64,000 bases of DNA, from contig NZ_KE387165.1 in the NCBI RefSeq assembly GCF_000430545.1, forward strand, positions 248,728 through 312,727, read 5' to 3'. Positions 27,234 to 35,486 of this stretch are shown here, in pieces (positions within the stretch are counted from its first letter, which is position 1; each line of letters begins with the position of its first letter). A model generated the notes under the pieces. That model saw only the letters and a program-made list of their open reading frames with translations. It was not told the DNA's origin and made no database searches. A program made the translations under genes and the position numbers. Source of the stretch: Tenacibaculum ovolyticum DSM 18103. Its GTDB lineage: Bacteria; Bacteroidota; Bacteroidia; Flavobacteriales; Flavobacteriaceae.

Positions 27234-27237
27234 ATTT

Positions 27238-27648
27238 TTATAAATTATTTTCTAATAAGCTAGTAAGTACCTTAGTTCTTGAACTTACATCATCCGCATT
27301 TAAAATCGGACTATGGTTTATTTGTAAAACTCCTTCTGAAAAAGTATATGCGTTTGTTGGGTTGTGATGATTGTCATTATTAACAATTACTACTTTTTTT
27401 AAGCTTTCTTTCAAAGCTTCTTTACCCATATCATCTGCCGTTATAGCTGAAAAGCTTTCAATTAATGGCTGAAAGTAAATTTTAGGATAGCTATCGCTAT
27501 ATAAATGTAAAAAACGATCTTCAAATAAAGTTTCCCACGCTGTTTCTAAAGTAATATCAAAACCAGCTGCTACATTAATTTGCTCTTTTAAAGCTGGATA
27601 TTGCTCCTCTTGAAACGTTTTTGTAAATCTCTTTTCTTTAAGTCCCAT
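27238..27648 (-). CDS. Stand-alone copy of the N-terminal domain of the LRR/DUF6882 protein
   Basis: A 136-residue protein colinear with residues 1-137 of the protein encoded at 24117-25955. Both begin MGL(R/K)EKR and share EDRF-HLY-D, K(V/I)YFQPLI, an acidic stretch, (S/T)FEEGVL-like I-HSP(V/I)(I/L)NAD and SRTK---LLE(D/N)NL. It ends exactly where the larger protein passes into its linker, so it is a true single-domain version and not a random truncation. A promoter element precedes it and a hairpin follows. The family is unknown to me, and the duplication within 2 kb suggests related function. Confidence 0.65.
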   Translation of the reverse strand: MGLKEKRFTKTFQEEQYPALKEQINVAAGFDITLETAWETLFEDRFLHLYSDSYPKIYFQPLIESFSAITADDMGKEALKESLKKVVIVNNDNHHNPTNAYTFSEGVLQINHSPILNADDVSSRTKVLTSLLENNL

Positions 27649-27683
27649 TTTAATTGTTTTAAGGTTATTTTTAATTTATACCT

Positions 27684-27691
27684 CAAAACTA
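27684..27691 (-). promoter_or_regulatory. -7 element before the stand-alone domain gene
   Basis: TAGTTTTG on the minus strand matches TAnnTTTG and lies 36 nt before the ATG at 27648. No -33 TTG is seen. Its presence argues that this gene is expressed on its own. Confidence 0.4.
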
Positions 27692-27730
27692 TATCGAAAA
27701 AATAGTTTTTAAAAAACAGTTTTATAATCG

Positions 27731-28486
27731 TTACTTCTTGTTTTGTATTTGCTGAAATTGACTTAGAAACTGCTTTAAATAACTCTTTTTTCTAGATGCT
27801 AATGGTATTTTCTCTCCTCCTATTAACACAACTGTATTTGTTGTTACCGAAGCTATATATTTTATATTTATTAAATGAGATTGATGTATTCTAACAAAAG
27901 TATGTTCGCTTAAAATATTTTCGTAATATTTTAAGTTTCTTGCACTCATTATTTTTTTTCTTTTAGTATGAAAGGTAGTATAGCTCCCATCTGATTGACA
28001 GCGTATAATTTCATCTACTTGCAAAAAATGTTGTTCATCTGTTGTTTTTATTAGCAGTGTTTTCTGTGCTTCTTTTTTATCTAACTCAACAACCTTATCT
28101 ACAACCTTTAAATAATGTTGTTCTTTTTCATAACCAATTCTAAAACGTTCTATGCACTTACTTAACTCATCTGAATCTATTGGTTTTAATAAATAATCAA
28201 CAGTATCAAACTTTATCGCTTTTATAGCAAACTCATCAAAAGCAGTTGTAAATATTATTTTAAAATTAATAGTTTCTAGGGTTTCTAATATTTGAAAAGC
28301 AGTACCCCCTATTAATTCTATATCCATAAAAACCAAATCTGGTGTATTGTTTTTTAAGAATACAATAGCATCATTTACATTATCTATTGTTGCTATAATT
28401 TCAATATCTTTTTGGGTGTATTGAATTAGTTTAGTTAAGGTATTTAAGGCATTAAACTCATCTTCTATTAATACTGTCTTTATCAT
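27731..28486 (-). CDS. LytTR-family response regulator
   Basis: A 251-residue response regulator. The receiver domain (1-120) has the acidic pocket EDE (8-10), the phosphorylation site D55 in LVFMDIELIGG, and K in DYLLKPID. The LytTR DNA-binding domain (about 145-245) contains EIIRCQSDGSYTTFHT, ARNLKYYENIL and FVRIHQSHLINIKYI. Its ATG directly follows the stop of the histidine kinase gene with no gap, so the two form a cognate pair. Target genes cannot be read here, but it probably binds paired direct repeats as family members do. Confidence 0.93.
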   Translation of the reverse strand: MIKTVLIEDEFNALNTLTKLIQYTQKDIEIIATIDNVNDAIVFLKNNTPDLVFMDIELIGGTAFQILETLETINFKIIFTTAFDEFAIKAIKFDTVDYLLKPIDSDELSKCIERFRIGYEKEQHYLKVVDKVVELDKKEAQKTLLIKTTDEQHFLQVDEIIRCQSDGSYTTFHTKRKKIMSARNLKYYENILSEHTFVRIHQSHLINIKYIASVTTNTVVLIGGEKIPLASRKKSYLKQFLSQFQQIQNKK

Positions 28487-30337
28487 TTATACGGTAAGTT
28501 TAAAAAACACTTTTGTTCCTATTGATTTTTTTTCATCATTATATAAATCTTCAATCGTAAAAGACTTTTCCTCTCCTTTGCCTCTTGTTTTTAATCGTTC
28601 TATAAAAACAGCTGTTGCATGCAATTTTTCTGACACTTTAACATCTTTTTTTTTTATAGTTCTTCCAACCCCATTATCCAGAATCTCAAAATATAAACCA
28701 TCCTTTTCTTTATCAATTTTTAAAGCTAAAACTCCGTCTGTTTTTTTTCCTTTAAGCCCATACTCAATCGCATTCTCTACAAAAGGTTGCAAAAGCATTG
28801 GAGGCATTTTAAGTTCTTTTATATTACAATTCTCTGATATATCTATTGTATACTTAAATGCGTTATTAAAACGTAGTTGCTGCGTTTCAATATAATTAGA
28901 AATCATTTTTATTTCTTCTTCTAATGATATTTCTTCTTTTCTAACATAATCGAAATTCTGACGAATTAATTTAGAGAACTTAGCTATATAATTTGAAGAT
29001 TCTAAAGGATTTCCTTCTAAAATAATGTTTTGAATTGCTGCCAAGGTATTAAATATAAAGTGAGGATTCATTTGCACTCTTAACAAACGTTGTTCTAACT
29101 TCGATGCTTTATTTAAAGCTCTTAGTTTATTATTGTAATTTAAAAAGACAGCTATAATAAGTAGTAATACTAACGAAATAATAACACTTACACCTAAAAA
29201 CATATTTTGCTTACTTGTTTCTTTTTGATGTTTTAAAGCGATCTCCTTTTCTTTTACTTTATAATTTACATTCGCAAAATGAAGTAGTTTTTCTTTCTCA
29301 CTTTTATTCAATTGAATTTTAACACTATCACGTATCGTTTGATGAAATAAAGCTTCTTCAAAGTTTTTTTCTAAAAGAGCAACAGCTATTAATTTATCTC
29401 TAATATCTGTTTCTTCTTCTATGTTGCCTTTGTCTTTATAAATGTTTAGCGCCTTCTTATAATTTATTTTTGCAGAATCTAACCTATTCGTTACTAAAAA
29501 CAAAGCTCCTAAACCTTTATAAGGTGCTGCATTTATAGCTTTAATATTTTTATTTAAAGTAATAGCTCCTCTTAAAAATTTTTCTGATTGTTTAAACTCC
29601 CTCGCTTCTAAATAAGTAAATCCTATATTATTTAAAACCCGTACAATAGTTTTAGGATCCTTAATTTTTTCACTTAATTTTAAAGCTTCTGAAAATTTTT
29701 GCAATGCTTTATTATATTCTTTTAACTGTAAGTGTATCGTTGCTATGTTTCCTTTTACAGCAATAATAGATGTAATGTCTTCAGAATTTAAAAATAGTTT
29801 TTCTGATTGATTTATATATGCTAATGCCTTTTTGTAGTCTTTTAGTCTAAAATGTAATTGAAACAATTGATTGTTTGCTTTTGCCTGTAGTCTATTATTA
29901 TTTATAAGTTCACCAATATGCAAAGCCTCGATAGCGTATTCTTGTGCTTTTTCAAATTCTCTTAATTTAATACAGGTGTTACTTAACGTTATTAAACTTC
30001 TTCCTTTATTATAGTTATCGTTAAATTTAGAAAATAGCGTGTATGTTTTTAAATGAATATTTTTTGCTTCTATAAACTCATCATTCAAATAATATACTTC
30101 CCCTTTTTCAAATAAAAGTAGTGCTTCTTCCGCAGTATTTAAATCAGTAACATTTAACAGTAAACTATCAATTTTTTTTATTGCTTTTTCAGGTTGCTTT
30201 TGAGAGTCTTCTTGTAATGTTAACAATTGCTTTTCTAATACAGGTCTAATACTATTAGACTTAGAACATCTTATTGCAAACACAAAAAAAACAAACACAA
30301 AAAAAACTTGTAAAAAACGCTTAAAAGTGGAATACAT
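28487..30337 (-). CDS. LytS-type sensor histidine kinase with TPR sensor region
   Basis: A 616-residue membrane kinase. After a hydrophobic N-terminus (FLQVFFVFVFFVFAIRCSK, possibly a lipoprotein-like signal) come about six tetratricopeptide repeats (50-330), then one transmembrane helix (about 380-400, VSVIISLVLLLIIAVFLNY). The His_kinase domain has the phosphoacceptor in MNPHFIFN (H426) and an ATPase domain with the N-box PFVENAIEYG and DNGVGRT. TPR-fronted kinases of this class are common in Bacteroidota. The sensed signal is unknown. It is the first gene of the pair with the LytTR regulator. Confidence 0.92.
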   Translation of the reverse strand: MYSTFKRFLQVFFVFVFFVFAIRCSKSNSIRPVLEKQLLTLQEDSQKQPEKAIKKIDSLLLNVTDLNTAEEALLLFEKGEVYYLNDEFIEAKNIHLKTYTLFSKFNDNYNKGRSLITLSNTCIKLREFEKAQEYAIEALHIGELINNNRLQAKANNQLFQLHFRLKDYKKALAYINQSEKLFLNSEDITSIIAVKGNIATIHLQLKEYNKALQKFSEALKLSEKIKDPKTIVRVLNNIGFTYLEAREFKQSEKFLRGAITLNKNIKAINAAPYKGLGALFLVTNRLDSAKINYKKALNIYKDKGNIEEETDIRDKLIAVALLEKNFEEALFHQTIRDSVKIQLNKSEKEKLLHFANVNYKVKEKEIALKHQKETSKQNMFLGVSVIISLVLLLIIAVFLNYNNKLRALNKASKLEQRLLRVQMNPHFIFNTLAAIQNIILEGNPLESSNYIAKFSKLIRQNFDYVRKEEISLEEEIKMISNYIETQQLRFNNAFKYTIDISENCNIKELKMPPMLLQPFVENAIEYGLKGKKTDGVLALKIDKEKDGLYFEILDNGVGRTIKKKDVKVSEKLHATAVFIERLKTRGKGEEKSFTIEDLYNDEKKSIGTKVFFKLTV

Positions 30338-30417
30338 AAAAGGTTATTCTATTTTTTTATAACAGCTAAAATAACCATAATAATGGCAGATTTTAAAAAA
30401 TACCACTTACTTTTATT

Positions 30418-30425
30418 CAAATATA
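30418..30425 (-). promoter_or_regulatory. -7 element before the histidine kinase gene
   Basis: TATATTTG on the minus strand, 80 nt before the start at 30337, inside the same 15-mer (30413-30427) that precedes the LRR/DUF6882 gene at 25995-26009. Confidence 0.4.
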
Positions 30426-30442
30426 AAATAGACAATAGCACT

Positions 30443-30459
30443 TATAAAATCATTCTCTT
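30443..30459. promoter_or_regulatory. Hyphenated palindrome in divergent region
   Basis: TTCTCTTAGCAAGAGAA is a perfect 7-3-7 palindrome between the kinase operon (minus) and the orphan gene at 30556 (plus). It lies 18 bp beyond the kinase -7 element, near where a -33 element would be, so it may be an operator. Confidence 0.35.
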
Positions 30460-30555
30460 AGCAAGAGAAAAACGCTATAATTTTACACTATGAAGTAAAA
30501 GAAATAACACTTTATTAGCTTTTGAAGTACAAAAAGAAAACATATCTTATTAACA

Positions 30556-31368
30556 ATGGATAAAGAACACTTAATAAAACAGCAAGAAAAACGTTACAAC
30601 AACTTAAATTTTGTAGTAGCTATAAAAAAAGATAACAACGGCATCATTCAAAATTTTATTGATAGCGAAGAAGAAGCTCGTTTACATGATTTTCAGGGAC
30701 AATTTTACCCTTCGTTTCATTATGAAATTAACAGAGTAATGAAAACGAAGATGACAAAAATATCGCAAAAAAATATTTACCTCGCCTATTATTACAGAAT
30801 AAAATTAGGTATTTGGGATGTGCCTAGCAAACTAAATTTTCCTTTATTTTTGGCTGCTGTAGAAAAAAACATATTAGACAATGACATGGATAAAACCTAT
30901 GTTAGCGCTTCTAAAATGTTTTTACTTTTCGACTTTAAAAACAATAGTGATTTACCTAAAATAGCAACTCTCTCTTATGAGGATTATATAGCATCAATTA
31001 AATTCTTAAATTTAAGTAATAGTTATTCATGCTACCCGAATCTACGTAAAAAAAGAATTCGTTTTGCTCCTTTTTTATCAAACAAACTACTTTTAACTCG
31101 TATTAAAAATGGTTTAGATTTTTATTTAGATAGTAATTTTGAAACTGCGGCTTCACTTGTTCTTTTGTTATTAGACGCTGATGAAACTTCTAAAAAAGCA
31201 TTACTAAATTTACATAAAAAAGAACTAAAAAACACACAAGTTTGGTTATTAGGGAGTTTTTATAAAGATTTTCAATCTGAGGAGATAAATAAACCTGTTT
31301 TAATTGATTTGTATAACAAGTTTCCGAAAGAGTGGATAGATGAGTATCAAAAAACGAATTACGATTAA
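30556..31368 (+). CDS. Orphan hypothetical protein
   Basis: A 270-residue soluble protein that I do not recognise. There is no signal peptide or membrane helix. It is basic in its first half (NRVMKTKMTKISQKN, RKKRIRF) and helical and acidic in the second (ETAASLVLLLLDADETSKKALLNLHKK). It starts divergently from the histidine kinase gene, and its end overlaps by 4 bp the convergent lipoprotein gene. Codon usage looks like its neighbours. No function is proposed. Confidence 0.6.
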   Translation: MDKEHLIKQQEKRYNNLNFVVAIKKDNNGIIQNFIDSEEEARLHDFQGQFYPSFHYEINRVMKTKMTKISQKNIYLAYYYRIKLGIWDVPSKLNFPLFLAAVEKNILDNDMDKTYVSASKMFLLFDFKNNSDLPKIATLSYEDYIASIKFLNLSNSYSCYPNLRKKRIRFAPFLSNKLLLTRIKNGLDFYLDSNFETAASLVLLLLDADETSKKALLNLHKKELKNTQVWLLGSFYKDFQSEEINKPVLIDLYNKFPKEWIDEYQKTNYD

Positions 31369-32216
31369 TTTAAATAGAATTCGTACAATTTACCACCTTT
31401 TAAATGTGCTCTTTCATCAGTAATATAAAGTGTTTTATTATCTTTAAAAACGATCCCTTCTTTTTGAGAAACATACCCCAAAGGAAATTCTTTTACATCT
31501 CCTGATAGAAAATCGTCTTCAAGAAAATTTGTAAATACAAAAACCGATTGGTGATTTAGTAATGCAACCTTTTTTTTATCAGGAGAAATTGCTGCTGCTG
31601 TTACCCAACAATGAAAATCAGTGCATGTTTCAAAAGTTGAAATGAATTTTGCTTCATGATTTCCTTTTATAGCGGGAATTTTATATAAAGTTGTTTTTCC
31701 AAAATTATTAGTAACTCTGCTTTTAGTAAAAATGAATAAAAAGCCATCTTTATATAATAAACTCTCTGCATCAAAAAAACGTCTTTTCTTCTTAGGTGGA
31801 AACTTTTTTTGTGAAGGATAATAAAACTTAATTTTTTGGACTGCAACCTCATCTTTCACCAACAAATCTTGATAACTTATTTTAAGTATTCTTAAGTCTC
31901 TTCGCTTGTTATTGTTATTCCCAAAATCTGCTATATATAAATTTCCTTCCTCATCAGAAGTTATATCTTCCCAGTCATTATTTTTTGCTTTAACAACAAC
32001 CTCTCGTATAATTTTACCTTTGGTATCTACCCCGTAAATAATTGGTTTATTTCCGCTATCATTAAGCATCCATAATAAATCTGAGCCTTTTATTTTTTGT
32101 ATCCCAGAAACTTCTTCTAAAGAGTTTGGCAAATCAGCAAGTATATGTAACTGCCCGAAATTCTGACAGCTAATCAACGCAAATAAACTACATAAAAATA
32201 AATACGGCTTTTTCAT
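31365..32216 (-). CDS. Lipoprotein with beta-propeller-like repeats
   Basis: A 283-residue protein with a lipobox (LFALISC, Cys17). Its sequence has repeated blade-like units, for example SGIQKIKGSDLLWMLNDSGN, WEDITSDEEGNLYIADFGNN and WVTAAAISPDKKKVALLNH. The motifs WMLNDSGN and DWEDIT are typical of a family of SdiA-regulated/NHL-like exported proteins. It is probably anchored in the outer membrane or periplasm. No enzymatic motif is evident. It is transcribed divergently from the serine hydrolase gene and converges on the orphan gene at 30556. Confidence 0.65.
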   Translation of the reverse strand: MKKPYLFLCSLFALISCQNFGQLHILADLPNSLEEVSGIQKIKGSDLLWMLNDSGNKPIIYGVDTKGKIIREVVVKAKNNDWEDITSDEEGNLYIADFGNNNNKRRDLRILKISYQDLLVKDEVAVQKIKFYYPSQKKFPPKKKRRFFDAESLLYKDGFLFIFTKSRVTNNFGKTTLYKIPAIKGNHEAKFISTFETCTDFHCWVTAAAISPDKKKVALLNHQSVFVFTNFLEDDFLSGDVKEFPLGYVSQKEGIVFKDNKTLYITDERAHLKGGKLYEFYLN

Positions 32217-32368
32217 TTTCTTATTTATTACTAAAAGTAAATATAAAAAAAGTATTGAACAGCTTCTCTTTTATTTCGTTTTACTATTTAGCATTTCATT
32301 TAGTTTTTATTAGTATTCAATTATATTTTAATTAAATATTCTTTAACATTTACTGAAAATCAATAAGA

Positions 32369-32376
32369 TAGATTTG
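32369..32376 (+). promoter_or_regulatory. -7 element before the serine hydrolase gene
   Basis: TAGATTTG matches TAnnTTTG and lies 28 nt before the ATG at 32405. A -33 TTG is not visible. Confidence 0.45.
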
Positions 32377-32404
32377 CGCTATAAAAATTATAAAACAAAA
32401 ATTT

Positions 32405-33520
32405 ATGAAACACTACATTTACAAAATTGCATTTCTTTTTATCTTTTTCTTAATAAGTTGTAATGATGAAGAACCTAAAATAGAACCTACCGATTTTACT
32501 ACTGAAATAGCAGATAAAAATAAAGCGGCTCTTATAAAAGAGAATCTTACAAACTTTCCTAATTCTACAGAAATTTCGATTGCTATTATTGATAATAATG
32601 AGACAGATTATATTGGTGTGCTAAAAAAGAATGATGTATTTCAAATTGCAAATAACAAAAATAATGTATTTGAAATAGGATCGATAACAAAAGTATTTAC
32701 AAGCATACTACTTTCAGACGCTATTAATAAAGGCAAAGCATCTTTAAGCGAAACACTACAAGAACAATTTAATTTTACTTTAAAAAATGGAGGTAACATA
32801 CAATTATCGCAATTAGCAAATCATACTTCTGGGCTACCTCGTGTTCCTACTAACTATGACGCAGCACCTGATTTTAACCCTATAGATCCGTTTGCTAGTT
32901 ATACTCCAAATTTACTAGAAGATTATTTAAAAAATGAAATTGTTTTAAAGAACGAAATAGGTTCTAAATTCGAGTATTCAAATTTAGGAGCAAGTTTATT
33001 AGGTTATATATTATCAAAAAAAGCAGGAAAAACTTATGAAAACCTTTTACAAGAAACAATTCTTACTCCATTACAAATGAATAACTCTACAACAGAACTA
33101 TCAAATATTGATCCAAATTTGTTAGTCTCAGGGCTTGATGAAAACGGAAATATCTCTCCAAATTGGAACTTTACAAATACCTCGGTTGCAGCAGGAGGAA
33201 TAAAATCATCTGTAGCTGATTTAGAAAAGTTTATTCATAAGAATTTTGAAGAGGATGATGTATATAATTTACCACAAACTATAACCTATAGTCATGATGA
33301 ACATCAAGGTTTAGGTTTAGGGTGGTTTATTACAGGAGATGCTGACTTCACAATTCTATTTCATAACGGAAACACTGGCGGGTACTCATCTGCACTTGCT
33401 ATTGATAAGAAAAATAAAAAAGCAGTTGTTGTACTTTCTAATGTTCCTTCTAAAAGCCCAAATTTTGAACAAATTAATACAATGTGTACTTCATTATTAA
33501 AATACATTTCTACAAAATAG
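32405..33520 (+). CDS. Serine hydrolase of the class C beta-lactamase fold, lipoprotein
   Basis: A 371-residue exported protein with a lipobox (FLISC, Cys19). The active-site motif S-x-x-K is SITK in FEIGSITKVFTS (about residue 97), the Y-x-N motif is YSN in KFEYSNLGASLLG, and the third motif is HNGNTGG near the C-terminus, in place of KTG. This set is typical of penicillin-binding-protein-like esterases and peptidases (beta-lactamase-related family). It is not evidence of antibiotic resistance. It has its own promoter element and a strong terminator, so it is monocistronic. Confidence 0.88.
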   Translation: MKHYIYKIAFLFIFFLISCNDEEPKIEPTDFTTEIADKNKAALIKENLTNFPNSTEISIAIIDNNETDYIGVLKKNDVFQIANNKNNVFEIGSITKVFTSILLSDAINKGKASLSETLQEQFNFTLKNGGNIQLSQLANHTSGLPRVPTNYDAAPDFNPIDPFASYTPNLLEDYLKNEIVLKNEIGSKFEYSNLGASLLGYILSKKAGKTYENLLQETILTPLQMNNSTTELSNIDPNLLVSGLDENGNISPNWNFTNTSVAAGGIKSSVADLEKFIHKNFEEDDVYNLPQTITYSHDEHQGLGLGWFITGDADFTILFHNGNTGGYSSALAIDKKNKKAVVVLSNVPSKSPNFEQINTMCTSLLKYISTK

Positions 33521-33530
33521 AATTACTACT

Positions 33531-33585
33531 AAAAAAAGTACTTGTTATTATTGAATCATCGTCAATAATAACAAGTACTTTTTTT
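33531..33585. terminator. Strong terminator after the serine hydrolase gene
   Basis: A perfect 24-bp stem (33531-33554 and 33562-33585) with a 7-nt loop starts with A7 and ends with T7. It lies between convergent genes and can act in both directions. Confidence 0.92.
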
Positions 33586-33622
33586 ATAATTCGTTTAAAC
33601 GAAATCTATGCTTTTATATGAA

Positions 33623-34441
33623 TTACCAACCTCCAGATGCACCACCTCCGCCAAAACTTCCACCACCGAAGCCGCCGCCGAAACCGCCACCATCAAAACC
33701 TCCTGATGAACCGCCGAATCCGCCACTACCACCGAAACCTCCTCGTCCGGCATTGCTTAAAATTATGGTTTCTAAAATACTTCTCGAATCTGATCTTCTA
33801 TAATTTCTTTTACCACCACCTCGGTTACCTTTATTACCTCTAAATATTAAAACAAAAAAGATAATAAGGATAATTATAAAAATGATAAAACTTGGATCGA
33901 AGTCTTTTGATTTTTTTCTACTTCCTTTGTATTCGCCATTTAATGCTTTAAAAATAGCATCTGCTCCACTATTTAAACCAGCATAATAATCACCACGTTT
34001 AAATTGAGGAATTATCTCTCTTTCAATAATTCTTTTTGAAAGAAAATCAGTTAGTAAATGCTCTGTTCCTTTACCTGCTTGAATAGATATTTTACGATCA
34101 CTTTTTGCTAATAAAACTAAAACACCATTATCTTCTTCAGCTTGTCCTATTCCCCATTTCTCCCCCCAATTAGCTCCTAAATAGTTAATATTTTCTCCTT
34201 TAGTAGAATCAATTATAGCAATTACAATTTGTGTCGAAGTGGTATCAGAATATTTAATTAACTTATTTTCTAAGTTAACCTTCTGCCCTTTAGATAGCAA
34301 TCCTACATAATCATAAACACTTGTTTCTTCATTAGGTTTTTTAGGTATTTCAAATCCTTGCGAAAACAATGTTTGTATAAAAGCGAAAGCTATTATAAAG
34401 AGTAAAACTTTTTTATTAATGACTAATAATCTTTGAATCAT
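33623..34441 (-). CDS. TPM-domain protein (YgcG type) with glycine-rich tail
   Basis: A 272-residue protein with a signal peptide ending LFSQG (about 28), then a TPM_phosphatase domain (about 40-175) with YDYVGLLSKGQK, DNGVLVLLAKSDRKISIQAG and the late TDFLSKRIIE. A transmembrane helix follows (about 185-205, FIIFIIILIIFFVLIF), then a tail of about 45 residues of repeated GGFGG/GGG units ending GGGGASGGW. The TPM domain is probably periplasmic and the tail cytoplasmic. The start overlaps the second TPM gene by 4 bp. The TPM-TPM-LemA order is standard in Bacteroidota, but the function is not settled. Confidence 0.9.
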   Translation of the reverse strand: MIQRLLVINKKVLLFIIAFAFIQTLFSQGFEIPKKPNEETSVYDYVGLLSKGQKVNLENKLIKYSDTTSTQIVIAIIDSTKGENINYLGANWGEKWGIGQAEEDNGVLVLLAKSDRKISIQAGKGTEHLLTDFLSKRIIEREIIPQFKRGDYYAGLNSGADAIFKALNGEYKGSRKKSKDFDPSFIIFIIILIIFFVLIFRGNKGNRGGGKRNYRRSDSRSILETIILSNAGRGGFGGSGGFGGSSGGFDGGGFGGGFGGGSFGGGGASGGW

Positions 34442-34875
34442 CCTTTAGAAATTTCATTAGACAATTCATTTTCATCATCAATCTGCCACGGAAAATGGGT
34501 TTTTAATTCATTTCCGGCTTTTAAAATACCTTTAACAATTCCTTGTGTAAAATTACCTTGTTTAAATTCTTCTTGCATGATATTTCTTGTCGTATCCCAA
34601 AAATCATCTGCAATAACAGCATCAATACCTTTATCACCATAAATAACAAATTTATGATCTTCTACAGCTAGGTAAATTAATACTGCATTTTGCTCTTTGG
34701 TATTAAACATTTTAAGCTTCTGAAATACTTCTAACGCACGGTCATAATGAGAAATTATTGTTGTTTTCTCTATATGTACACGTATTTCACCAGAAGTATT
34801 TCGTTCAGCTTGCCTAATTGCATTAACGATTTCCTCTTCTTCTTTTAATGAAAGAAAATCTTCTACTTTAGACAT
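34438..34875 (-). CDS. TPM-domain protein, short cytoplasmic type
   Basis: A 145-residue protein that consists of one TPM domain without signal peptide. Landmarks are AIRQAERNTSGEIRVHIE, AVLIYLAVEDHKFVIYGDKGIDA and the late QGNFTQGIVKGILKAG. It begins 2 bp after the LemA stop codon and overlaps the YgcG-type gene by 4 bp, so all three are one transcript. Confidence 0.88.
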   Translation of the reverse strand: MSKVEDFLSLKEEEEIVNAIRQAERNTSGEIRVHIEKTTIISHYDRALEVFQKLKMFNTKEQNAVLIYLAVEDHKFVIYGDKGIDAVIADDFWDTTRNIMQEEFKQGNFTQGIVKGILKAGNELKTHFPWQIDDENELSNEISKG

Positions 34876-34877
34876 AT

Positions 34878-35471
34878 TTAGAATTTAAAATTTACATCAG
34901 GTGCTTTTTCTGAACCTGCGTCTGCTTTATAACGGTTCATTTCAGTAAAATTGAAAATCCCTGCTAAGAAAGAACCAGGAAATTTCTTAATTAATTTATT
35001 GTAAATGTTAACCTTTTCATTAAAACGATCACGCGCAACATTAATACGATTTTCTGTACCTTCTAATTGACTTTGTAATTCTAAGAAGTTTCTATTTGCT
35101 TTAAGATCTGGATAACGCTCTACAGAAACCAATAATTTAGATAAAGCTCCTGATAAGCCAGATTGTGCTTTTTGAAATTGAGCCATCTTTTCAGGAGTTA
35201 ACTCTCCTGCATTTATGTTTACAGAAGTTGCTTTTGCTCTTGCTTCAATAACTTGTGTTAATGTTTCTTTTTCAAAATCAGCAGCTCCTTGTACTGTTTT
35301 AACTAAATTACCAATTAAATCATTTCTACGTTGGTAAGAACTCTCTACGTTAGACCAACTAGTTTTTGCATTTTCTTGAAATTCTACCGCATTGTTTTGA
35401 AAACCTACAGCCCAGTTATAAAATCCATAGGCAATAATAGCTATAAGAATTATAGGAAGAAATTTTTTCAT
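34878..35471 (-). CDS. lemA: LemA family protein
   Basis: A 197-residue protein with one N-terminal membrane helix (residues 5-22) and a coiled helical body. LemA signatures visible are WSNVESSYQRRNDLIGNLVKTV, ERYPDLKANRNFLELQSQLEGTENRI and the C-terminal YNKLIKKFPGSFLAGIFNF. It is the first gene of the LemA-TPM-TPM set and follows the MerR-type gene by 15 bp on the same strand. Confidence 0.93.
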   Translation of the reverse strand: MKKFLPIILIAIIAYGFYNWAVGFQNNAVEFQENAKTSWSNVESSYQRRNDLIGNLVKTVQGAADFEKETLTQVIEARAKATSVNINAGELTPEKMAQFQKAQSGLSGALSKLLVSVERYPDLKANRNFLELQSQLEGTENRINVARDRFNEKVNIYNKLIKKFPGSFLAGIFNFTEMNRYKADAGSEKAPDVNFKF

Positions 35472-35486
35472 ATTTTTAAAATTGTT

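Noticed and set aside
32405..33520. Beta-lactamase resistance gene
   Set aside because: The SxxK and YxN motifs are of the broad serine hydrolase/esterase group and the third motif is HNG, so there is no reason to call resistance.
33618..33803. Proline-rich open frame on the plus strand
   Set aside because: It is the antisense reading of the glycine-rich tail of the TPM protein at 33623-34441; the PPPKPP pattern arises from complementing GGG codons.
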